A stretch of 64,000 bases of DNA, from positions 2,428,001-2,492,000 of the forward strand of contig NC_059563.1 of the NCBI RefSeq assembly GCF_905220415.1. The letters are read 5' to 3'. Below, in pieces: positions 12,501-24,500 of the stretch. The notes beneath the pieces were generated by a model that saw only the letters and a program-made list of their open reading frames with translations, did not search any database and was not told the DNA's origin. Each line of letters opens with the position of its first letter. Position 1 is the first letter of the stretch. The stretch is from Colias croceus (Eukaryota > Arthropoda > Insecta > Lepidoptera > Pieridae). The position numbers and the translations under genes are program-made.

Positions 12501-15500
12501 CAATTGTGATGATGACGGCGTGCTAAAAAAAACGAGCACACGGGTCAGAAGTGAAACTTCTTTGACAACATTCAAAGATAGGTACCAAAATCGTCGCCTT
12601 ACTGCATTACGTTACGGTATTGCCATTACGCGACCTTGAAATTTTACTCTCAAGGCGCCAAAAGAAGTTCCATTTCAAAAAGCATAAAAGTAAGTGTTTT
12701 CTACATTATTTTAAATAATATCTATTAATAAAATAGTCGTTTAAATAAATACAAAATTGTATAATAATAATATAGAAATAACCAGTTACCACCCACCTGC
12801 ATCAAAAACTCCTGAGGCAATCCGCCATCATAGCCAGGCGTACACGACGCCATAAAACAGTCGTGCGTCACGTTGCTTATGTCACAGCTCTGGACTGCAG
12901 ATGGCCTGTCTAGGAGGAAAATTGGAACTCAAACAAACTCCCATTTTATTGATGTACTTATTTTACCAAGTAAAGCTATTCGCGTCTCAATATGGTATGT
13001 TTTGGACGCGCTTAAATCGTCAGAATTGTTAACTTTGCTTTTTTAATGACGTGGACAGTGTGGTTGGGTGAAAAATGACGATGTTTTATGCGTGATTAAA
13101 AAAAAAACGATACTAAAATATTGAAAAAGATTCTTAAAGTAACAAGAAAAAGTGAAAATACTTCTGTGTTAGGCCGTGGCAAAATCACTACTAGTACGAA
13201 AAAAACTTTTAAACAGATAAATACAGCTTACAGGAAAACAAACTTTACTTTTTCTATAATACACCGAGTTAAGTACTAAACGGGTTTAACAAATACGTTT
13301 AAACTGAAAGTGTATTTAACGAAAAAGATTGAACTATTTTAAAGTAAATTAAAGCGTTTCAATGGATCCATCGATCGTGGTCTAAAATACTCCGTTTCAA
13401 GCACCAATAATGTAACGAATAGCTTGGTTTTGATAAGAACGGAAAACAATTGCTTTAATCTATACTAATATTATAAAGCTGAAGAGTTTGTTTGTTTGAA
13501 TGCGCTAATCTCAGGAACTACTGGTCCGATTTGAAAAATTCTTTTCGTCTTAGGTAGCTCATTTATCGAGGAAGGCTAAAGGCTATATATCATCACGCTT
13601 AGACCAACAGGAGCGGAGCACTGCGGGTAAAACCGCGGGGCACAGCTAGTCTTTAATAATTTCTAAGATAAGAACGAAATATGTTACAAATACGTTTAAA
13701 CTTTAAACTGAAAGAAAGTGTATTTAACGAGAAAGAACTATTTTAAAGTAAATTAAAGCGTTTCAATGGATCCATCGATCGTGGTCTAAAATACTCCGCT
13801 TCAAACACCATTAATGTAACGAATAGCTTGCTTTTGATAAGAACGAAAAACAATTGCTTTTTAACTGATTTAAAACGCGTTTATTGTTCATTTATCCCAA
13901 CGTTTCTTTACTAACGATTAGTGGCAGAATAATATTGTAGATGACTGTTGAATATTCAAAGTTATCATAATTGTTGACAATTTAAAATAATAGTACTTTC
14001 ATGTAGGTATGATAAAACAGAAAAAAGGAGTAAAAATTTCATATTTAAATCTATATTTCCTAACTATTAACTGTAAATGCATGTGTGCACTGATTAAAAC
14101 AATTAATATGCAAATTAAAAACATTGAAATAAAAACTATTCGTTCCAACAGAGAAAATCATCTCAATATTCCATCCACACCATCTTTAGTATTCAACAAC
14201 GTAACCGTTTCTAAAATCTAGACTGACCTGAAATACTAAATTTCTAGAAAGTATAAATGATTTAAATAGTTAATTAACGCACTAACATGTAATTATAAGA
14301 AAATAATTGAAAAATAATAAAAAAAACATTGTTTCTTTGTTCGCATACTATATTTACTACTAGCTGAGCCGTGCGGTTTCAGCCGTAGGTAAAAGCAAGT
14401 AATTTACAGACAAGGCTCGATCTGGTACCGGTACATTACAATGCATAGATGTGACGTGGGTATACCCACATTATATTAACTACATTAAGTCGTCGTCTTA
14501 ATACCCAACGGTATTAAGACGACTTGTTCAATGTTCATAAAACAACAAAGAATATTTTCTTATATTATAGCTTCAATAAGAGCTTCAATGATCATTCTTT
14601 GAACAGTTCGTAGAAAATGTAGGTTAGTCTGCCATTCCATTGAGTTGGTACCAGTACATTAAAATGTATAAAGTTTAATGTGGTATGTAATTCTATAAAT
14701 GTAATGTGGGTATACCCATCCGTGTTCTGATGGGTATACCTAAATTTAAACTTAAACACTAAACTAACTATAATACTGACCGGCGGGCAGTATGTGGAAC
14801 AGACAGGGCTCAGTCTGCCGACCCACTGAGTTGGTACCGGTACATTGTACCCAGCCGTATTCTGATGACGTATTCACTTTGTAGTGGTATGCATCTAGGG
14901 AAAAACATATACTTGTAACAAGAGTTCTTAGAAAATTGCTTAAATTAAATAAAGTAAATAAAGTTCATAAAGTTTGTTACACTTTAATAGGATTGGTCCT
15001 GGTACATTATACCAAAACGAACTTTGAGAATGTTCTCTTTTCATATGAACGTTTTTATACAACTTACACATTAGGAAGAAATAAAGAAGTGTGTTATATT
15101 TGCAAAGAAAACATATTTCGTTACCATTAAGCTTTTAAATACTATCATAGTATAATACTATGAATATTAATACTACTTCTAATACCTTTGGCACTGGAAA
15201 GGACATTTTTATACACCAAAAAATTCGCAGAATTTTGTGAACTATTGGAAAAGCAAATTAGTTTTTGTTGGCTAGCAATTTTCGTATACAATTTCCAGGA
15301 TTTTGATTGATGTCCTTTTGATGTTAGACCTAATGGTTTTAGCTGAGCTAGAAAAGGTCTTTATATTTTTACGCGACTCTTCAAAAGAGAGTAATGTTTT
15401 TAGTGTTTATGTATACATGTGATTTCCTTCCCAAATGAGAGAATTTTGAATGCATAAGATGTGTAAGTAGCAGAAATGAAATATGGTTTATTTTATGTTT

Positions 15501-18500
15501 CTGAAAAAATATTTGTTAGCAAAAAATAATAATAAGATTAAAACTTACTTCCACTATTACTTGTTAATTCTCTTTCCGTATACGTAGAACTGTTGAACCA
15601 CCAGCGAAATGATGAAGGCTAGAACAAAAACGTTTGTCATTATAACGTCAGAGTTTCTTCACTACATCGTATAAATTATAAAACAAAGTCCTTTTCTCCG
15701 TCCCTATGCATGCTTAAATCTTTAAAACTAAGCAACAGATTATGATGCTTTTTAATAGAGAGAGTGATTCAAGAGGAACGTTTAGGTATACAATTTATTA
15801 GGTTTTAGTCAACGCGGGCGAAGCCGCGGGCTACTATCTTTAGCAAGAAAAACTAAAACAACAACAGAAAAAATGCAACTCCATAGTTTCCTTAGCCTAA
15901 CATTAACCTGAAAATAAATCTAAATAAAAGTTACAATACCATAAATGTACGTTTTTTAATAGTTTACGATTCACCTTGACCCAAGTGCGGTAAAGAACAT
16001 TGAGATAAAGCTGAATTACGGGTGAGCGCTTATCGCTTAATTCGCACGCGAAATGTGACACAGTCGTTAACTGTATTTAGTACTTTTGTATGGGAATAAG
16101 AGGTGTAGACATGGTACCTACTGATAGATGGAATTTATGAAGGAATTGAAGAAAAAAAAATTTCGTAAAGGGTACAAATAATTTATTATTTGCACGTAAA
16201 GAAAAGTGAGGTTTATTTCTTAAATTCTCTTCCAGAAAGGAGAATCCAATAGATTTTCAAAAGGATCTATCCTTACTTCACTCAGTCAATACACTTATAA
16301 TAAATTACGTAAAAAAAACAAGTAAGCAAGTTTCGACAAAGAACTGCATTAAATTTTTAAGGTACTTTTGAAAAACAGTTCACAGATAATATATGTAATG
16401 AATTATGAATTTTTACAAAATCAATGAATTTTAGGATAAATTATATTAAAATCTACGTTACAAAATCAATATATTTGACCCAAATGCATTAAGCTTCGAT
16501 TTAACACGTATTAATTTGTGATCACGAATTTGAACTTTGCCCTACAAACTTATAGAGAAATTGGGAGGTATTGAGTATATCAGAACTTGTGAGATTAATT
16601 TTATATGAACTGAACTGATACTAGTTCCTTTGGGATGTAATATGAAGAAACTTGGTGTTGTAATAATTATAATAAATAATATAACATTAAAAAGATTAAA
16701 AAAAAAATTATGAGTGTATATGCGGGAAACGTCATTTTGACAGCTACAATTAAGACAGTGTTTTTAACAGTAATAGAAAAAAATATAAAAGAAGTCTGTT
16801 AACCTTCTTACATACTCGTACAGATAAATAAAAATAGAGGCAATTTTTTACTTAACAAAGATAATATGTTTTGTAGGTGTACAAATGTTACCTATTTGCC
16901 CAGAAGACAATTTACCATGACGCGAGTCACCTAAAATTGCATTTAATTGGTTATTTATCAATATTATAAAACAGGCAAATAGGTTTATAAATAAAATAAT
17001 ACTCACCATAGGATTAGCATCCACATCACACTGTATAGTGACAGTTTCGCCGCGAGCCGCTCGTAAAGCAGTACCGTCTTTTCGCGAACATACTGGACTG
17101 ACTGTGAAAATATTTGTCTTTTTATATAAGAACAAACAGACACACCATCGCCTACTAAAATGTTCGAGCATCTTAAAACACTAATTGAATTTAACACTTT
17201 ATTTCGTTGTAATAATGTTCAAAGTATTTCATTAACTCTGCCTATTAAGTTTAGGCAGACTTTTGCTTCAGACATTTTTTGAGCGTGATTGTAAGTCTGG
17301 TTATTTATTGTAGCAACGTCTATGTGTAATACGAAAAAATGTGTATTTGTTCGAAATAATATTTTTTTTTTGTTTCTTCACATAATTTTTGATCGTGTTT
17401 ATCGTAGGTCAATGGATTAATGTGTGTAGGAAATTTTGAATTTTTTTTTTATAAACATCAATATTCCTGAAAATTTCAACTAATGTGTAAAACTCACATT
17501 TAACATCCAAATGCAGCGGTTCGCTAGTCCCTTCGCCCAGCGCATTTCTGGCCACACAGACATACGCGCCCGCACGCTGTCTGCTAACTCGCTGCAAAAC
17601 TAGACTCTGCCGCGAGACTAGCACACCCCCGCTACCCTTTACTGTTACACCCTGAGCGAGGAATACTAAAGTTATAGAACACGTAGTAATAAATAATAAT
17701 AATAAAATATGCCCCCCCAAAATAAATATTTCGGGACAATTTTCACACACGGCACGATCTGATCCCATACTAAGCTTTCGCTTGTGTTATGGAAACCAGA
17801 TGGCTGATAAACATACATATATAATTTTAAATAAATACTTAAGATAATTAACACCCAGACACAGAGCAAACATGTGTTCATCACACAAATATTTGCCCCG
17901 GGTGGGAATCGAACCCACGACCTCTGGCTTGGAAGGCAGGGCCACTACCAACCAAGCCAACCGGCCAGTCATAGTAATAATGCATGTTATAATACGTTGT
18001 TACAGTGCACGTAATAATACGTATACTATTACAGCGATAATACGCAGCGTACGTAATTTTTTGTAGTTACAGTGTGCTTAATATTGTACAAATAGTTAGA
18101 GTGCACGTAATAATATGCAAAAAGTTACAGTTCACGTAACAATACGTAATTACAGTGCACATTATGATACGCAGACAGCTACAGTGTACGTAATAATACG
18201 CATACGATTTAAGTGCACGTAATAATAAACAAACAGTAAAAAATATAGAATAATTAATGTGTACTAATACAATCACAATTTTCAATGTACAGAAATAAAT
18301 AACTTAAAAAAAATACTTACATTATAAGTGAAATATACATGATCGTGCGGCGGGTTCGCTCGCACACTGCACTCCAAATACACATCAGATCCTTCCATTA
18401 TATTATCTGCGTCTAAGTTGGCACCGAGTTTTAGCTTTGGTATTGGCACATCTATAGAAAAAAGTTTTTGTGAGTGCGGGTAGTTTTATAAAAGATTTTT

Positions 18501-21500
18501 TCTTTTGATTTTTATGAAATAAATTATTACCTAGCTGTCTTCTTATTCTTAACGTACATCTTTTTCGTAAAGTAGTGGTTAATTTGGTAATGGCTTTTCT
18601 TTGGAATTTTATGAAATACATTGTGAACCAATTGTCTTCAAAATTCAATCATGCTACTAATCCTACTAATATTATGAATGCGAAAGTTTGTGAGGATGTG
18701 CGTGTGTGTTACTCTTTCACGCAAATACTACTGAACTGATTACAATGAAATTTAGCACACATATAGAAGGTAACTTGGATTAACACATAGGATAGGTTTC
18801 ATCCCGTAAATCCCACTGGAACGGGATCTATGCGGGTATTTCTTTCAAACAGCGGGCATAGCCGCCGGCGGAAATCTAGTTTAACATAATATACAAAAAA
18901 AGGCTGATCATATCCGTATAAAACTTGGCACAGAGATAGATTTTAGTCTGTATTCGTACAAGTAATAGTGAACTAATAAACTTTGAAATCAGCAAGAACG
19001 CTGTATTTTTCAATAAAATTTTCTAAAACTCACTCAATAAAATGTAATCGAAGCAAGACAAAATAAAATGGATAAATATATGAATTATGTACTTAATAAC
19101 AGCAAATACTATCGTTAAATCAAACACAATTAAATAACTTATAGACACAACAAATAACTGAAGCAAATATAATTTATCATATTATTATAATTTATGACAA
19201 GCAAAATAATACCACGAAAGGGGATTAGCTTCCAACAAAGAGATCATTTTCCTTTATATAAAAGCATCACAGCTATGAATAAATAAAGATAAACAATGAA
19301 TATTTATTGTAGAATTTGTAGATCGAAATTAACTTCAAAATTATTGTAGTAAAATAACTATTTGTTACTGCATAATCTTTTGTCCTATACACTTTATTAT
19401 TTTATCGTCGATGGACATATGGTGATTAGCCAAGAAGTAAATCTTGGAACATTTGTTCCAAAACATCGATCAGCGGTTGATGTGAAATGTAACTGACCAA
19501 TACCCCACAAGGGGACGAGAATCTTAGATACTAATATTATAAAGCTGAAGAGTTTGTTTGTTTGAACGCGCTAATCTCGGGAACTACTGGTCCGATTTGA
19601 ATAATTATTTCGGTGTTAGATAGCTCATATATCGAGGTAGGCTATAGGCTATATATCATCACGCTACGACCAACAGGAGTGGAGCCACGGGGGTGAAACC
19701 GCGCGGAGCGGCTAGTTCTTTGAAAATGAAGAAATCTGGGCATTTTAAAATACGAAATATTTGAGCATTACATGTTCAAATTTACAGAAAATTAACATCC
19801 CACTTCTAACATCACGATCTAGCAATTACATTATTTAAAATACGCATAAGTCTAGTTATATTTTAAACGAAACGACAAGCAAAACCATTATATTATCATG
19901 CTTATTAAACATATTACAACCGATTATTGAATTATAAATTTATTGACAAATAACACCTAGAAAACTATAAAAATCTCAAATCAAATTAAATGTAGTAGAG
20001 AGAAACCGTAAAATAAATTAAAAAATACCCCCATTTTACAACCGCACAGCATTTCATACTTTATTTATAGGCGCTTCGAAGCCGTCAAACGCACCGCTTT
20101 CACTCGAAAACAAAAGGACTAAATTGCGGGTATTTTGAAACTAGAAGTTGGAGTTTAGTGTTTTAGATAGTAGTGGAATATTTATTGTGAAGTACCTAAT
20201 GGTAAAAAGTATTAGAGGGCTGTGTCCTTGCAAGAGAAATAAAAATAGGGTGATGATGATAATCATATGATACAGGGACATTCATTTTATGCATGTGCCA
20301 AATTTCATTCACATTTATTCAGTCATTTTTTATAACACATAATATTGCAGAAAAAATTTGCACTCCTCGTTTACGACTACCAAAACCTTTTTTAAGTTCT
20401 ATTTAAAATTTAACGTTAGTCACGTTTTCAAAAGCAACACAATACTAGAATACAAACCTTATAAGGAATAATAAAAGCTCTTTCGCTAAATTATAGTCAA
20501 TTTGTTTTTTCATTTTACTACCTTTGCGACCCGAACAGTCTTGGCTTCCGACACGAGTAACCAGTAGTATTTTTTTTTAATTCTTTCCATATTTTTTGTC
20601 ACATTTTTTTTTTTATTTTTTGTCAAAATAAATACTCACGTTGTATATCCATTTGCCAGCCGTCCTCCCTGACTGAGTGTTTCAGATTTTGCTGAACAGA
20701 TCTACAAGATATGACCCGCCCCGCATCTTCAACTGTTGGCACTATTGTAAGTATGCTGCTTGTTACGTTGCCGTCGGGGGATATCTAGGGAAATAAAGAT
20801 TAAGTAAATATAAAATAATAAATAAATCTATACTAATATTATAAAGCTGAAGAGTTTCTTCAAACAAACAAACGCGTTAATCTCAGGAACTACTGGTCCG
20901 ATTTGAAAAATTCTTTCGTCGTTAGATAGCCTATTTATCGAGGAAGGCTATATAATATCATCACGGTAAGACCAACAGGAGCGGAGCAATGCGGGTGAAA
21001 CCGCGGAGCACAGCTAGTAAAACGAGAAGAATATTACAAAATTGTAGTAGATATTGCTATATAGTATGGAAATTGAAGAAAAACTCATAAAGTTTATGAG
21101 ATCAACAGTAATCAAAATTACAAAGTTTTGGACAGGTATCACAAATTGCAGTTTGTACTGATGTATTGTAATAGGGCTAGGGCACTTAAAAGAGAGTTAT
21201 ATTTCCATCCAATCCAAGATAAACACCTACAACCTAGGTGTCTACGACAATCCAGGATATAGAATGTGTTGCTGCCTCTCTATTTTTGTAATTTCCATAA
21301 ACTTTAACCTAAATTATTCTAAAGAAAAAAAAATAATACTATTTTTAGCACGGATAAAGTCGCGGCTATCAACTAGTCTATCTAATAATAGCCAAAGAAC
21401 TCTTTACACAACTTCAGCAAAAAGGCCTTAACATACGTTCCAAGTACTATAATATAAACGCTAATGAAAATGGCGCTAGCAAATAATCTAGATTTGCAAC

Positions 21501-24500
21501 TGGGTCAAGTTAGACCACTACTTAGACCGAGGTCGAGTTAAAAAAGCTAGATTTTAAATAAGACCCAAGAATTAATACAATGAAAATGTCGCTAATTTAA
21601 CATTTCAATGAGGTCGGGTGGGCGTAGGAATGTAGCGCGGTTTTTAATATTTCGGAATATTCCAGAAGACATTACCAAGAAATGTATTTCCGAGAAACGG
21701 AAAATGAGAGTAACAGCAATAAAAGCTATTGTAAATAAAGATGGTAAATCTGGTGTTCCGTGACACGCGAATTCTTATTCTTCTTGCTTAATCTCACAAA
21801 AAACAACCGCGAAAATTTGCTACAAAGAACTTCATAATCTGAATTTTCTTCTTCTTTAATTTCAATTTTCTACTGCAGTTTACCGTGGGGTACCGTTTAA
21901 TTTCAATTTTCTACTGCAGTTTACAGTTTACCGTGGGGTGCCGGTTTAAGAATAGCACTCCCCCATCTCCTCCCGTGGGTGTCGTAAGAGGCGACTAAGG
22001 GATACCTGATACCGGAACGGGCAGCAGCGTTCCGTGACTTACATGCACATCTACTGCGCTCGCCAACCCGCCTGCCAAGCGTGGCGAGTATTGGCATTAA
22101 ATCCCCTCATGGATTGTACACCTTTAACCAGGCCCCTAGTACCCGGCAGCCCCGCTATTCCTGGCTACGGTAGCGGCTATGGTAACGGCGGGGCAAGGGG
22201 TGCTAAGAATCACCGGATGCGATCCGGCTACCACTCCCGACGACCCCTGGCCCTGGTAACATACAATGCACGCACATTGAGGACGGATGAAAAGATTGTT
22301 GAGCTGGAAGAAGAATTGAGCAAATTACGCTGGGATGTCATAGGGTTATCAGAAGTCCGAAGAGAGGGGGAGGACACGGTAACGTTGACGTCCGGTAATT
22401 TGTTCTTCTACCGGGAGGGCGACCAACAGTCCCAAGGTGGAATCGGGTTTATCGTCCACAAATCTCTCGTCAACAACATCGTAAGCATTGAGAGTGTGTC
22501 GAGCAGGGTTGCGTGCCTTATACTCAGAATATCTCAAAGATATTCGCTGAAGGTCATACAGGTTTACGCACCGACCTCGGCTCACTCCGATGAAGAAGTG
22601 GAGGTTATGTATGAGGACATAAGTAAGGCCATACATACCTCGAAAACACACTTCAATGTTGTGATGGGAGATTTCAACGCAAAGTTGGGCAAGAGAGGCG
22701 ATGATGAGTTGAGAGTGGGACAATTTGGATTTGGACAACGCAATCCGAGGGGCCAGAGACTAGCAGACTTTCTGGAGAAGGAGGGTCTTTTTATGATGAA
22801 TTCCTTCTTCCAGAAACCGATCCACAGGAAGTGGACCTGGCTCAGCCCCGACGGGAAGACAAAAAATGAGATAGACTTCATTATGACCACGAAAAGACAA
22901 ATATTCAAAGATGTCTCCGTGATCCACAGGGTGAAAACCGGAAGCGATCACCGAATGGTACGAGGCATCTTGAATATCGATGTCAAACGTGAGAGATCTC
23001 GTCTGATGAAGTCTACGCTCCGTCCTTGCCATGAACAAATCCAAAATCCCGAAAGCTTTCAACTGGAACTGCAAAATCGCTTCGATTGCCTCGACAGTAG
23101 CGTTTCAGTGGACGATCTAAATAACAGGCTGGTAGAAACTATCCGCGCGGTTGGGTCCCACTTTAAAACCCGTAAAGTAAACCCGCAAAAACTCTCTGAC
23201 CACACTCTGAAACTTATGGCAGACCGGCGCTCTATGCCACTGCGCACATCTGAAGATGCTAAGTCATATAGGCAGCTCAATAGACGGATATCTAAATCTC
23301 TGCGACACGACATTCGCTCCTTTAATGCTTCAAGCATTGAGGAAGCGATTAAGCGAAACCAAGGCTCGAAAGTGTTTGCAAGAGATATGTCTATTGGGCA
23401 GAGCCAGCTGACGAAGCTGAAGACAGACCGTGGCATAGTAGTGTCGGCCAAGTCAGAGGTATTAGGAGAGGTCGAGAGGTTCTACCGGCAGCTTTACACC
23501 TCAGTTGCCAAGCCTGTTAATAGTCCGGCGAAAGACCCAAGAGCCCGACTAACCCGACATTTCACCGAAGATATCCCGGACATCAGCCTGTACGAGATTA
23601 GGATAGCTCTGAAACAGCTTAAGAACAACAAGGCGCCGGGTGAGGACGGAATTACCTCTGAGCTACTGAGAGCGGGTGGAAAACCAATCCTCAGAATGCT
23701 CCAGAGGCTATTTAGTTCCGCCTTGCTCGAGGGCAAAACGCCTGAAGCATGGAGCAGGAGTGTGGTTGTTCTGTTCTTCAAAAAGGGAGATAAGACCCTA
23801 TTGAAGAACTACAGACCGATATCACTCTTGAGTCATGTTTATAAGCTGTTTTCAAGGGTTATCACGAATCGTCTCGAACGCAGGTTAGATGACTTCCAGC
23901 CTCCCGAACAAGCCGGTTTCCGTAAAGGCTTTAGCACCATAGACCACATCCACACGCTGCGGCAAATTATACAGAAAACCGAGGAGTATAATTTGCCACT
24001 ATGCTTAGCGTTCGTGGACTATGAAAAAGCCTTCGATTCGATCGAGACCTGGGCCGTATTAAGGTCTCTCCAGCGGTGCCGTATTGACTATCGGTACATC
24101 GAAGTATTGAGAAGCTTGTACGAACACGCCACAATGTCAGTCCGAGTACAAGATCAGTGCACAAAGGCAATCCCATTGCAGCGCGGTGTTAGACAAGGCG
24201 ACGTGATCTCGCCCAAACTTTTTACCGCTGCTTTGGAAGATGCCTTCAAACTGTTGGAATGGAAAGGACTTGGCATCAATATTAACGGCGAGTACATATC
24301 TCATCTTCGTTTTGCCGATGATATCGTAGTCATGGCAGAATCCCTGGAAGACCTTAATGCAATGCTCGATGACCTCTACAGAGTTTCACAACAAGTGGGC
24401 CTTAGCATGAACATGGACAAGACGAAAATCATGTCGAATGTCCATGTTGTGCCCTCTCCAGTCTCTGTTGGAAACTCTACTCTCGAAGTTGTTGACGAAT

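Larger units (their letters stand above)
12910..14780 (-). other. Intron 14 (1.9 kb)
   Basis: Contains a ~170-bp direct duplication (13288-13456 and 13686-13860) around a family A copy, a short stem-loop at 14492-14523, and degraded copies of exon 14. No coding sequence beyond those copies. Confidence 0.7.
18452..20639 (-). other. Intron 9 (2.2 kb)
   Basis: Contains family B (18658-18880) and family A (19526-19716) copies. The rest is AT-rich with nothing recognised. Confidence 0.7.

Noticed and set aside
12905..12909. Alternative acceptor ACAG four bases into exon 15
   Set aside because: It would break the phase with exon 14 and lose the reading frame of the FnIII domain.
17872..18066. Possible tRNA gene and an open frame with VGIEPTTSG
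   Set aside because: The A and B boxes belong to a SINE whose tRNA-like part lacks a full cloverleaf; the peptide is a translated SINE.
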